Shown: positions 34,862 to 47,616, numbered from the stretch's first letter. The stretch: 64,000 nt of DNA from Hydractinia symbiolongicarpus (GCF_029227915.1 NC_079876.1:24578328-24642327); one strand, 5' to 3'. Numbers and translations are program-made. The notes: generated by a model from the sequence alone, not told the origin.

Positions 34862-36121
34862 ATGAAAGTTCTCATTGGTGGAGGAACAGGCTTCCTCGGT
34901 CGTAATTTACACAAAGCCTTGTTAAACCGTGGTCACACCGTCGAGATAATCTCTAGAACCAAACCCAAGACCGGCCGATATACGTGGTCGCAACTAGAAG
35001 ATGAAGGTTCGTTACCAGACTGCGACGCTTTGGTAAATCTTTCAGGAGAATACATCTTGAACACATTTCGACGTTGGAACGAAGCTTACAAACGTGATGT
35101 ATACGAAAGTCGTGTAAAACTGAACGAACTTTTAGTAAAGTTGATGGTTACAGGTAAGTTGGCGTTTTTTCGGTGGATTACAGTGGATTCTTTTCATCTC
35201 GAACTCGCAAGTGTCCGAGCAATTTGTTTGAGCCGAGGGAAAGATATAGGGAAAGAAAAGATTGTTTAGCCTTTCATGGCCTTGTTGTACAATAAAAATA
35301 GTGGGTTTTATTTTTCTCATTTTATTTTAAGAAATCAATTTATTGATTTTGTGAAAAAATTTAACATTCAGCTTTTCAATACATAGATAATATTTTACCC
35401 ATTTTATCGCGTTCCAATCCAAAAATAATTTGTCACAATTTATTTTGTCATTGGTGACGTGTGCAGGAAGATTTTTTTTGATTCGTTCAGCATTTTGTAG
35501 GTTATTCACTGTTTTTTAGGTAGTACGAAACCTAACGTATGGGTGTCTGGTCACGCCGAGGGATACTACCCCAGGTGTGAAACCATGGAATATAATGAAG
35601 ACTTTGTTATGAAAAAACCTCAGACATATGCGCAAGGTTTATGTGAGGCGTGGGAGAAAAGTTCCATGCTGCCAGAGCACGAAAAAATTCGTCATGTGCT
35701 TGTACGAACTGGTGTAGTACTTGGCAACGATGGAGGCCTTATTGAACAGTCGTATTGGCCGTTTTGGCTCGCATTGGGAGGATCCCTGGGATCCGGCTCG
35801 CAAATTTTACCATGGATTCATATAAGAGACATCACGAATTTATTTGTCCACGCAATAGAAAATAACAATGTAAGCGGGCCTTTAAATGGAGTGTCGCCTG
35901 GTTACTGCACGTCCGCGGAGTTTACATCAGCTTTCGGTAAAGCTCTTAACAGACCTACCGTATTTTCGGTACCTTCTTTCGCCATTAAATGGCTCGTAGG
36001 GGAAGAACGTGCGGGCTTTATGCTGGAAGGTGTGAGAATTAAACCCAAAAGAAGTATCGAGTCTGGTTTCAAGTTTGAGTTTACAGATATTAAAAAGGCA
36101 ATGCAAGACATAGTCGGTTAA
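34862..36121 (+). CDS. SDR39U1: Epimerase family protein SDR39U1, two exons
   Basis: Exon 1 is 34862-35153 (donor ACAG|GTAAGT) and exon 2 is 35520-36121 (acceptor TTTTTTAG), joined in phase, for 297 residues. The N-terminus MKVLIGGGTGFLGRNLHKAL is the Rossmann nucleotide-binding loop (GGGTGFLG). Later blocks are NLSGEYILNTFRRWNEAY, VRTGVVLGNDGG, GGSLGSGSQILPWIHIRDI, GPLNGVSPG and a C-terminal LLEGVRIKP-like stretch. These are the signatures of the SDR39U1/YfcH group of extended short-chain dehydrogenases, which bind NADP. Substrate unknown. Length matches the vertebrate protein. Acceptor-like AGs lie 4 and 28 bases before the ATG. Confidence 0.95.
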
Positions 36122-36365
36122 CATCACGTGGTACTTTTAGTTGTAGATTAACACCACGTGATACTTGTAGGTTACCTTTAGAAGGTATTTGGAGTTTTTT
36201 CACGTGATAATTGTAGTTGTAGGTTAACATTACGTGACATTGCAGTTTCACATCACGTGATACCGTTTAGTACTACGTGATGTTATTCCAGCTTTTTGCT
36301 GGGAATTATTCACCGTCGTTTAGAACGCAGGTAGACTCTTCATAAAACCTGCGTTATCTAATAAA
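36122..36365. other. SDR39U1 3' flank: CACGTG cluster, stem-loop and polyadenylation signal
   Basis: CACGTG palindromes occur at 36125, 36155, 36201 and 36254, and TACGTG at 36231 and 36274, in loosely repeated units containing TTGTAGGTTAAC. Then AACGCAGGT (36324-36332) and ACCTGCGTT (36347-36355) form a perfect 9-bp stem around a 14-base loop, followed four bases later by AATAAA (36360-36365). The stretch is probably 3' UTR. Confidence 0.65.
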
Positions 36366-38983
36366 AAATTGGTGTATGTATGCGAAGAGAAAAAAGTGTT
36401 TGCAGAAAATACTTTCGGGGTTAATTAAAGTCGCAAAATGTAAAAAAAAAAGTGTTTTATTTTAGTTAATTTTATATATAATATCTAACATATGTCATGA
36501 GTTTAAAACCCAAAGTTGTACACTATTCTTTCCACACGAGAATATTACGCTATTTTCTTGTTAAAACAAAAACTCATTCAAGTAACGACAAGACGCATGC
36601 TGACATATGCTGAGGCCAACAAAAATAACGATGAACCAAATACATTGATATTTTCTTGGTCAGAGTGAGGTATAGTGAATAAAAATAATTTTACCATTGA
36701 TCGTCTGTTCTTTTTAAATGTCGCGAAAGTTTTTAGGAATCGCTGTTCGCGTAATAAAAAATCTGTATGAATATTCAAGAAGTACATTTGTAAAAGTATA
36801 TTTTTATGATCTAATTTATTCTCTACTTTATTTGTCTCTTGTTGGTTGTAGAAGGATGTTTTTGAAAATAACTTTATCCATTACCAGCATAGTAATTATC
36901 TTGTTTTTACAGGGCCAGATGTTAGGATTAACCCCTCTACCTTTTTGTTTAACTGTTATTGCTGTTTTGAGACTTAAAAAGATGTATTTCTTATACTGAA
37001 AAGCCTACCAGAAGCTTTTAGAGACCTGCAAATGTAAAAAATTTCCTGACAAGACGATTGTGGTTTTCTTTATCATAGATAAATATTTTCGGATTTTTAA
37101 CTACACTGCTTTCCAACTTCAGGCATGTAGCGTTTTTTTGACGAGGATGAGGTTATGTCAATAAAGGTCTTGGGATCGAGGTTGCTTCTCTTAAACTCTT
37201 CCTCCTTTAAAAACTATAGTCAGAAGAAATTATTTTTTTTGTGACTGTTAAACACTGCTCAACTTTTCAGCTCTCATAGTGTGCAGTTGTTTGGAAAACA
37301 TGATTCCCAGGAACAGGAAAGAGATAGTCAAAAACAGGTTTAAACCACAAAAAATATAAATACCTGAAAACGGATAAATGTTTGCAAATTTACCTCGATC
37401 TCGCAAGCTTGCATTCCGCATTTTACATTTTGTCTGGCTCGTTTCCTGTACATATAGTATAAAATTAATTTAAGCAAAGCAGTAGGTTACTTTTTGAGAT
37501 TACTCTACGAATTCACAAAAGTAAATTCCATACTACTTTTAAAAAGCCCTTTGCATCGACTGCCATTGTTTCTAGATAAGCTGTTTAAGAAAAAGTAATT
37601 TTAACGCATTTTGAATTGTTGGCTACGAAAATGCATTTTCATCAAAATATTTTGCGACAGGGTCAAATGTCGTCCCTGTGTAGTTTAGGCACATACTTTG
37701 ATTATCAGATTTGTTAAATTTTACAGTACACTTTCGCAGGCTGGGTGCGATTCATACAAAATATTGGATATATTAATCTTTTTGATCATGTTTGAAAAAT
37801 GGCGAAAAATTAACCCTTTGTTTTATTAATTCTGTTCACGATTGTACCAATTAGAAGTTCGACCTTATCCATGTGAGAATAACGTTTTTGTGATCCGCAT
37901 TGCGACGCACATCGGCAGATACAATCTGAAGCAGCGGAATAATCACGTGACTATTATTGTATCCGATAAAGGGAGAGAGTCAAAAAACGAATAGCAATAA
38001 TTTATAAGAAAATTAAAGAGAACAAAGCGTAAGAAAAACGTCTCGAAGCAATATTTTCAAGATCAAGCGTTACAAGATGTCTTGCAAATTTACTGGATCA
38101 TATTCAGGGACATCAACTTCGTAATGTCTTAACTTTTTAGGGTTTTTTTTATTGTTAAGGGTATTAACTAGAGATTTTCACTCTTAAAAAACCCCTTACT
38201 AAAAGACTGTAATGAAACTGCCACCATAACTGAAGTAATTTACTATAAAATATCTCACTGAAACATGTCATAGAAAATGGAGTTATGTACCCCTTAAAAG
38301 TATAAAGTCTGTTGGGGAGCAATTTTTGTTGTATGGAGTTTAACTTTGGTGCCATTTTATGTATTGTTTTCGCGAGGCAATAACTGCGATACTCTTTGGA
38401 TGAGGGATATCATTTTCCCTCACTCGAACATGTATGTTTAAGATGACTATCTCCATCAATCGCTACGTAGGGGCGAGTCCACAACGGTGGTAGTTGCTTT
38501 TAATTTGACACCACTGTACTAGCCAAAATTCAGGTTTCTCTGCTGGCTACCCTGCTGGTAAACTGCAAATTACATCAAACGTTATTCTGGTCTCCAGAGC
38601 TCTTTGCGATTTTAGATAGAACTTCCTTATCTAAGGGAGATTTCGTTGTCTGTGGCTAAATCCTGTAATAACCAACATAGCGAAACATTTCATGTTAAAA
38701 AATTATATAGTTATTCAACTGCTCCACCCAAGCAACTTTATACGCCCCTCTCCCCCGCCCCGCCCAAAAAATAAAACTAACAAGCAAAAACTACTTAATA
38801 TGTTACATAGTAATTTTATATAATATCTTTTCTTAACAAAAGTAATATCTTTCAAAGAGTCTTTATATATATATGCATATTTTGAAATATGTGTTACGTG
38901 TCTAAAGTTAATTCTCCAACAAAAATCTGTAAAAATAAAACTAAATTTATTACCAAGTACTACTAAGTAACCTGGGAACGAAA
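36366..38983. other. Gene-poor stretch between convergent genes
   Basis: Lies between SDR39U1 (plus) and the pseudokinase gene (minus), so it holds both 3' flanks. Frames at 36578-36787 and 36718-36999 have no recognisable domain and are hydrophobic AT-rich runs. No RNA gene or clear repeat seen. Confidence 0.5.
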
Positions 38984-41900
38984 TTATCTGTTAAGCATTT
39001 TTGATATCCGATAAATGTCATGAGGCGTAACCGCTGACAAAAACTCACACTCGAGTAACACTTCCTGGTCGACGCTTTTTATCTTTTCGACGTCGCTACT
39101 TGTCGTTCCCACCATACACGACATATTCAGTGACGCTTCTTTCAATATATGAGTCACGACGTCCACACATCGACGATTAAGCCATTTGTTTATTAAACTG
39201 ACGGCGTCGTCTTCTTCGTGGTCACATATATCTGTCGGTCCAAACAAAAGCACTTCCAAAACCAATCTTAGGTCGTCCAGCGAACGGCTATTGTGTGTCT
39301 CAGACTCGAGAAGTAAGTTCGTGATATATTGAAAATATCGACTATATATACTTTTTATCGTCAAGTCAGGCAACGTCGCTAACAGCATTGAAAAGTCCGT
39401 TGCGTCTCTTAATTCATCGTGGTACGGTGAATGTAAAAGTTCAAATAAAAGAAAAGCCAGCTGATGGCAAACACTTGTTGTCTGGTTATGTTGAATCTCT
39501 TCAACGCCATTTCCCAAACCAGGTAGAACGGCGATCGCCACTGCCGGACATTTATTCGGCGTTCGCCTTGGCGACAAAACAACAGATTGATCGCCGTTAT
39601 TTAATACAAATATATTTTCCGTCCCTAAAGAAGTCAAAGAGACGCCATTTTGCTGCAAATATTGCACACCCTTCACAACTTGCAATGCAATTAAAGCAAT
39701 CTCCCGTTCGTATATCTCCGGGTAGCGTGCATGTTTCTCCAACGTTAAACTAATGTATCTGGACAGCGCCATGTTGGGTATTTGTGGTGAAATGTAGACG
39801 CAATCAAACTGGATGGCTTTAGGAAGACCGCCATCGCAGGGAGAAGAGTAGGCTTGCTCAATCATATGACAAATATGCAAGCAGTTGCGGTGTAAGGTTA
39901 ACTTCGAATAACACATGTTTGCAAAACACGACACCTGCTCTGACGTCTGTTTTTGCTCTAACCGCAGCTAAAAATGAAATATGAATTAAAGATTAGATTT
40001 GACTCGCATGATTTTCTCGCTTCGACAAACAATTTTTCTTGTGATGCTTCCAAACATCATCCATATTATTTGTTTGTAAAAACTATGAACTGCGATATGT
40101 CAAGCAGATTATATATTTACAAGGTTAATTTCCGCAATTTCGCAAATTTGCAAATAAGTCAACCTTCACTCATTCGCAAAAATTTTGATGCAAAAAAAAT
40201 TTCCTAGAAAAACTACACCCTCTATCATCAACACTATATCACCAAAATACCACGATTCATTTTAAACTAGTCAGTAGCCCGTGAATAAATCCAACGGTTC
40301 ATACGACCTTTTTTTCCGATAAACTAACTCCGTGTGCTAATATTGTTATTCGTAATATTATTCTGCTCCTCAAATGCAAAGCACCATTTACCATTAAGCG
40401 CAATCACAAGCCGTAAACAGACTATCTCACGAAAATATCAGAAATTACTTTTACGAATGATCTGTTTCAAAATTTTGTAGTTTGCGAAAAATAAAAGGAC
40501 GTGAAAATAATTAAGCCAATGAGATTTGGTATCAGCGTGTAAATAAATATAGTGCACTAGTCGTCAATCCGTGGAAAAATCCACGGGGTCGCCCGTCCTT
40601 TATATATCATATTTCGCGTTTCCTTAGCAGACAGACAAAGAGAAATACGGCGGCTATTATTACAGAGGCTCGTCGGTGGCCCGTGGATAAATCCACACGG
40701 TCGCCCGTCCTTTATTTGCCGCATTTTGTGTGTCTCGCTACTTGCGGTACCAATTTGACGCACAAACAAACAGACAACGGTTATTATTACAGAAATGAAG
40801 TATAGACAATAGAAAAACAATTCCACCTACCCATGCCGTATATGCTCGGTTGCTCGACTTCGGGCAAGCCACGGGTACCACCATGTAACCGGTCAAACCC
40901 AACTGTACCATCTCGTTACTACGTTCAAAATCCTCCCACTGTTGGCCAATCAACAATTCACAGTCACAGTGCAGCCGCGAAGATTCATACGCAATTTTCT
41001 CGATTGTCTGCCGATGCAGTTCGATTAATTTGTTGAAGTTATCGATCGAGTGACGTAATGGCGTGCGACGTAGAGAATTGTTTTTATTCGACGTCACATT
41101 GACGTACGACGCTTCGAGATGCAGGGCGTGACTCCTTTGAGAAGACGACAAACTTTCCGACGAAAATGATGAGGATTCAGAGGAGTTGCTACTTAATCGA
41201 CCCACCTTCGTCTCGACGGTATGCATGTTCTGCACTGCATATTCGACGTCTTTTTTCCATTCGTCGTCGTCAAGTCTTGTTGAACTCTTTTTGCTAGCAG
41301 TACTACTGCTGCTGAGAGAGTTTGAACGGTGACTAGAGTATGGTTCAGTGCTGCCACTTCCTAAATCAAAAGAAACGCTATAAAAAAAAGGATGTGGTCA
41401 CACATTCGTAGATTCGTGTAATTTATTAATTCATGTGCGAACACAATTTTCTTATTTAATAAATTTGACAAGATATTTTTAGTAAGGATATACATGTGAA
41501 ATTTTGTTTTTTAAAATAACATAATAAAAACTATACGGTCAGTGAAAACGAGGTCACTAGTCTAAATCATGGAAAGATATATTTTAAACCTTACTGATAT
41601 GTCGTTGAGGTTTCGAAGGGGCTTGTACATCTGTCTTAGAGAAAGGAAAGTTTATATAATCTGCTTCGTCAGACGTGTCTACGCTCGAAACACTACTGTT
41701 CGACGTCCGTGGTTTAACTTTCCGTGTCGTAAAAGGTACAACGTTGTCCGGTGGAAGAGGTGCTTTGTATTTTTTGGTCCGTGATGTTTCCTGTATGCGG
41801 TAAAGAGACGGTTCAGACCCCCGTCGTTGTCGTAACATTTTATTCACTAAATTACGTCTGGTGATGTCCGGACTGCACAGTGCCCGAACTGTGTCGGACG

Positions 41901-42356
41901 GTCTGCAGTCTCTTACGTCGTAACCACCGTCATCGTACGACATGTGACTACTCGTGTAAGACCGCTGTCGGCGTCCTTTTTTCATAAAACTAAGGTTAAA
42001 TAAAAATAAACGTCTTTTAGTCGTCGGAGTCGGGTTTATACTGTGGATTTCCTGTATACTATGAAGAGAGATTGTACCGTCACTTTTTCGTCGATCTTTA
42101 TAATATGACGAAGTTGAACGTAACGGTGTGCGAAAACCGTCGCCGTCCTCATTATGATCTACGTCGACCTTTTCTTCTTTCTTTGACGAAAGTTTCTGAA
42201 AGAACTTTTTGATTTTCGACTTCTTTTTCTTATCCCTGTCTAACGTCATCGTTTGTAGGCGATACATGTTGTCGCCGTCGTTGTCGTTCAATGAGGCAAT
42301 CTGTTCGGCACTGGCACGTCGAATGGATGTTTTAGCGGCTAATTTTTCCGTTGGTT
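38984..42356 (-). CDS. PEAK-family pseudokinase (PEAK1/PRAG1/PEAK3-like), 5' end not found
   Basis: Minus-strand exons 42356-41595, 41360-40831 and 39967-38984 join in phase (757 residues, N-terminus missing). The first exon is disordered and basic, with KAPLPPDNVVP (SH3-ligand type) and EADYINF. The second has EASYVNV and a WEDF segment opening the kinase-like fold. The third has the C-lobe: YPEIYEREIALIALQVVKGV, then LTSLGTEN where active kinases have HRDLKPEN. The catalytic Asp is therefore Ser, while Asn is kept. There is no DFG motif and no obvious VAIK lysine. The C-terminal helices (LLFGPTDIC; RCVDVVTHILKEASL) correspond to the dimerisation region of PEAK proteins. The family are scaffolds in tyrosine-kinase and cytoskeletal signalling. 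Which member is ancestral to this one is not resolved; expected upstream exon(s) end in phase 1. Confidence 0.85.
40555..40800. repeat. Two tandem copies of a hairpin-containing repeat in the pseudokinase intron
   Basis: CCGTGGAAAAATCCACGG near 40570 and CCCGTGGATAAATCCACACGG near 40680 each start a unit that continues GTCGCCCGTCCTTTAT and ends GGCTATTATTACAG / GGTTATTATTACAG, with period about 110-125 bp. A weaker relative, CCCGTGAATAAATCCAACGG, sits at 40278. Looks like a dispersed element duplicated in place. Confidence 0.75.
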
Positions 42357-45216
42357 CTAAACGAAATCGAAAAAAACTATAAAGAAGATACAATACTAGA
42401 AGAAAAATAAGACCTTTTGTGATAACACTTCACGTATATTGTAAAGCACTTATAAGAGGCACAACATCCTCGAGATCTATATTTTGCCCGTAATGTTTCA
42501 AAACACAAAGGAATCAATCTACTTGTTACAACACAAACCCATGTGCAACACAAATGCAAGATGTTTATAATCTTTCAAACACATAAAACAAACACACGCA
42601 TTGCCTGGAAAATAAAACTTCCGTTGTTTACAAATAAACAAACAAACAAGCAAACAAAGAAGAAATGAGCAATCAGAGCGACTTCTCCATTGAATTTAAA
42701 ACGAAACACTATCCACCATCAGCATTACGTTTGCAGCAGAAAAAACAAATATATAAATATACATATGTATGTATAAAGAAAACAAAAATATAAATATGTA
42801 TAAAGGTAGAAACAAATTGACAAACATTGATTTTAGTGTCAATGAAAATTGACAAATTGACATCCGATAAAAACAACGATGAAGAGATGAAAAGACAAGA
42901 AGATACAAGCTCGTTATGCGACCAAGGCTGATTCCATCATCTCCGCAGGGTATATTTAACTATGGATTTGTAAAACGGTCTTATCGCTAACTCAAAAGGC
43001 TAGTTTGACCGATAGCCTTATTCATGAGTTTATTGTTACGATTTTTTTAATTAGGCTGGAAGAGCCTCGCTGTAGCTCTATGGAGATTATGTTGTTGTCA
43101 GTCAAAACAACATTATTTTTTTTCGCGATTTGTCGAATGGATGTTTATATATACTTGTTTGTTTAAAAATGTGTTATCGTTGTGTAGCTAAAGCGATGTA
43201 CGACCATTAGGACTAACAGAACAGATATAATGGAAAAGATTTATCGCCACAGATGACGAAATTTACCACCCCGAAACGTCATTGCGTTTTTTTGTTGTTG
43301 TTGTTTTCTTACTTGAGTTCTATTGTACCGCAATATTTCGTAAGGATACTAAGTTTTTAATGACACAAGCCTGGACAGGATTCTCACTCATTTAGCAACT
43401 AATTATTTTGGGATATTCAGGAGAATTTAGCTTTTTCAGGAATTTTTTCGATTAACTTGAAAAACACATTCAAAAATTTTAGATTTTACGAGAGTTAGAA
43501 TTAGTAAAAATGCAACTGGAGAGAGTTAGAGTGGCAAAAATCAAACATGTCAAAAGAATTGAACAAGGAAGACAAATTTGGATCGCTCAAATTATATTTT
43601 CACGTTAGCTGGTGTAGAATACCGAAACTTATAGTCCAAAAAATAATAATCCATTAATAAAAAGTGAATTTGACAAAAGGATTCCCCGAAAATTTAGGAG
43701 TTTCTTAGAAGTTTTCACAAAAAATGAGATTGTAGGATTATTTAGAAAGGATTTTTATTATAATTTTTAGGAGGCGTGAACAATTCAGGTCTTATGGATT
43801 TGCACATTTTCATTAGTTTCAACATTTTTGCACACTGGACGTCATTTCTAAACAATTGACGTCATTAAAATCACTTTTCTCCACCTGCTAACGAATGTTC
43901 CACCGCAACATGACCAAATAATCGAAAAACACATCCTTCTCTATAGCTTTTCTACGTTTCTTTTGTTCTGGTGACTGAAAGAGATAAAACATGACTTGAG
44001 ACCTTTCAAAGCATCTCCATGATCTGTCACATCTCCATAATAAAGTTCAAACTTTAATACAGTCATTTCAGATTATCCAAAACGAAACGAAGTTTTTAAT
44101 GATTCCATGTCGTTTCATAACAAGAAAACATTAAAGACCACAAAATCATAATGATATTTTTTTAATTTCCAGGGCGTCTTTTTTTCATGGAAACAAAAAA
44201 ATGTTACAGCACAAATTAACAAGTTTAATTAAGTTAGAAACCACTATTTAGTTGATACAAATCCCATTTTCATACATAAGAGTTGTAACAAATTGTTGAG
44301 ATAACAAGAAGAGTCACAATTTTCGTCCCTCAAAACTCAACATGAGCAGCGTTTCAAATTTGGATTAGTGAAAACAGCGCCTTTTCCCAGTCTTTCGCCC
44401 GTATAACCAGTCACATTTAATCGGTACACAAATAACCAAAAAAGCAAATGTTTCAAAAACAAGTCAGAAAAATTGTTAATTTAATTAAGACAATCAAGCT
44501 TATCTGATGAAGGTTTAATTGACCAATAAAAAATTGCAAAGAAGCCAAACTTTACCTATTGTTTCAAAAATAACGGTAATATACAATTTATATCATATAG
44601 CTATCATCAAAAATTAAAACAACTTTTTTCAGCCAGTTAGCTCTGTGCAACGATCGCCTTTGTTCTTAAAAATTCCTTTCTAGAACGTTACAAAGACACA
44701 TCCGTGTTTTGTGTTCGGTTAAATGCAAGATGATTCCATCTAAGAAAAGATATTATGAAATTCAAAAAAGACATAAAATTTTGGCTTCCTGTGTGCTTGA
44801 TAGACAAATTGGATTAATTTATTTTTAATCGGCTAATTAAAATGTCCGTTTGACTCCACGACTCAGATTTGATGAGCTTGTTAACACAACAACGTCGCCA
44901 CATCAAATGACGTTCCAAACCTAAATCACGTCACAAGTCTCCATCAAAAGTAAAAGCGAGGAGAAAACACATGTTCATCTTTTGTTAAAAATATATTTTA
45001 GGACTGAGTCAAAATGTGCAAAATTTTGGAAATGAATGTTTTGATTTCTTGGGACAGAGAATTTTTTTATTCATTCGTTTTTTTTAATTAAAACCATAGA
45101 AAAAATTTAAGGTCAAACATTTGTAACATCTTAATAAGCTTTAAAATGGTAAGAACGTACAAAAAGAGAAAGTATTAATAAAATGAGAGAAATTCTACAT
45201 AAAATAAAAATGTATG
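42357..45216. other. Region upstream of the pseudokinase exons, mostly non-coding
   Basis: The missing 5' exon of the pseudokinase gene should lie here or beyond, but I could not identify it. 43430-43800 is a dispersed repeat also present at 56395-56870 (shared blocks GTTAGCTGGTGTA.AATACCGA, TCCATTA, GAATTTGACAAA, TTAGGAG and AGTTTTCACAA). The rest is AT-rich. Confidence 0.45.
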
Positions 45217-45799
45217 TCGCGACCAAAGATACATGGGTAAAAGTCGCGAGCAAAGAAACATGGGTAAAAGTCGCGAGCAAAGATACATGCGTAAAAGTCG
45301 CGAGCAAAGATACATGGGTAAAAGTCACGAGCAAAGATACATGGGTAAAAGTCGCGATCTAAGATACATGCGTAAAAGTCGCGAGCAAAGATACATAGGT
45401 AAAAGTCGCGAGCAAAGATACATGGGTAAAAGTCGCGAGCAAAGATACATGGGTAAAAGTCGCGATCAAAGATACATGGGTAAAAGTCGCGAGCAAAGAT
45501 ACATGGGTAAAAGTCGCGATCAAAGATACATGGGTAAAAGTCGCGATTAAAGATACATGGGTAAAAGTCGCGAGCAAAGATACATGGGTAAAAGTCGCGA
45601 GCAAAGATACATGGGTAAAAGTCGCGAGCAAAGATACATGGGTAAAAGTCGCGAGCAAAGATACATGCGTAAAAGTCGCGAGCAAAGATACATGGGTAAA
45701 AGTCGCGAGCAAAGATACATGGGTAAAAGTCACGAGCAAAGATACATGGGTAAAAGTCGCGAGCAAAGATACATGGGTAAAAGTCGCGATCAGAGATAA
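45217..45799. repeat. 27-bp minisatellite, about 21 copies
   Basis: Head-to-tail copies of a 27-base unit (ATGGGTAAAAGTCGCGAGCA + AAGATAC) with few substitutions, mainly GAG/GAT and GGT/CGT. Because 27 is divisible by three, the array is open in frames of both strands: plus gives repeated MGKSREQRY, minus gives LLATFTHVS. A single GAT-TAA change at 45549 breaks the plus frame. I find no flanking exon or splice context, so I treat the peptides as incidental. Confidence 0.95.
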
Positions 45800-47616
45800 A
45801 TGCTGGGTATAAATAAAATTTATACCACGTTTTTTACATCCATTTTTTATAACCAGGTGAGGGTAGGCGCCAGTACTTAAAGTTGTTTATGATTGATAGT
45901 TTTGTTCAATACGTCACTTAACAGTTGCTTGGTCACTATAAACAAATTTCACCATGTATGGATTTGGTGGTGAAACTTCTTCGTAAAACCACAAAACAAC
46001 GTAGATTTTTTTCCTTCACATTAATACGAGATGGCGCAAGACAAGATTTAGTAAAACCAAAATGCAACAAATGGTACACAAAGACAGATATAAATAAACT
46101 ACCAATCAAAAATCTATTATTATTTTCGTTTTGCACGTTTCAGTAGCAGTTGTACTAAAAATAATAATTTACTTATTTATTTCGATTATTTATTATACAC
46201 TGGATTACAACTTCAGCAAAATAACATTGTTGTTTCACAAGGAGGTCCTGTGGTAATATATTATAGAGCTAAAAATCAAATACTAAGATATTATATATAC
46301 CATAAAAATTATGCCAGTACTCAAGGCAACATAAAAAGGTTGTAGAATATAGTCTAAAGAGGTTTGTGACATTAGCTTTCCACATAAAAGTGAATTGCGA
46401 TATTATGTACAAAAACATGCAAGTGGATACTAATTAAATAAGTTTACTTACCCTCTCATGATCAAAATTAGCAACTTTTCGAAAGGTCAAACGTAAAGTG
46501 AAAGCAAAAGATGTTTTGAAAGGTTCAACTTTCAAAACGTCGATATTACTATCAGCTCATCCAAGCTTATTCATTTTTACACAACAACGAAGCAGAAATT
46601 CGTGCATAGCACATACTGAGCAAATGTCTAGCACAAAAAAAGCACAATAAAATCTTACCTTACTCGTCACAACAAGCTTTAAACTCAAAATGACAACGAA
46701 CAAATATGACACTTTTGTTTTCCTATAGCTATCCCATTAAAAGCTAATTCTGAGCTCATTAAGAAACTGATTATATTTGAGGCGGATATTCCTTGAAATA
46801 CATCACAATAGGAAGTGGAAAATTAATACAACAAAGCATCAAAAAGTAGCATCGGCGACGTGTTTACGAAGACGATAGAGCGCTTCATAAATCGGCGACA
46901 TTTTAAAGAACACAAAAGATTACCCAATAAAGCTTCCGAGATATCGCTTAATAAACCCGCGACGTGTTTAACGATACGAAAGATTGCCTGATAAAGCGTC
47001 CGATAGGTCGACGACGTGTTTACGAACACAACAAAGCTGATTGTGAAAGAAACGAATTATCAAGTTCGCGACAACCGACATACATATATACGTTTAAATA
47101 TTTCATGTCGTGATATTTTTTGTAAAATATTTTAAACTGATTTGTCCACCACACCTTATCAGGTGCGTATGTTGATGGATTGCTTGTATTTCCAGAGATT
47201 AGCAATTTTTTATTGAGCTACAGGACAAGGGAGAGGCGGATACAATCAAACGGCGCAATCCAACCCAGGAAAATTTTCGAACACCACATCTCAAGAAAAA
47301 TTACATTTCCCTCCCATTCCACAGCTTTACATTTTTGGAACCAACCTACATCCTTCAGTATATTTTAACACATAGAAAACATTGAAATACGGGAAACACA
47401 AAAACCTTGTTTTCCATATTTTTTTTATAGTTAACCATTTGTTGTCACTTTCACTTTAAATGTTCCCGCCTTTTTTACACAAGGCTAAAAAACCAAGTTG
47501 AACAAAACAAAAGCGCCGATATTTTTTTACTTTTAAAAAAAAAGAAACTAAGTCATAGACCAAAACCTTCTTATGCCATTTTGAGTTGTTGTGCACCCTT
47601 AAATGCCTAGTAGGCT
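45800..47616. other. Gene-poor stretch with a degenerate repeat
   Basis: At 46852-47035 a unit of about 50-65 bases is repeated imperfectly (GCGACGTGTTTACGAA.., AAAGATTGCCTGATAAAGCG.., TCCGAGATATCG/TCCGATAGGTCG). A good minus-strand donor, GAGAGG|GTAAGTAAAC, lies at about 46442-46455 and could belong to a 5' UTR exon of the pseudokinase gene, but all frames before it carry stops. Confidence 0.45.

Noticed and set aside
46440-46620. Candidate 5' exon of the pseudokinase gene before donor GAGAGG|GTAAGTAAAC (minus strand)
   Set aside because: All three frames before the donor have stops near it, including the phase-1 frame required by exon 42356. It could only be an untranslated exon, and I have no evidence for that.
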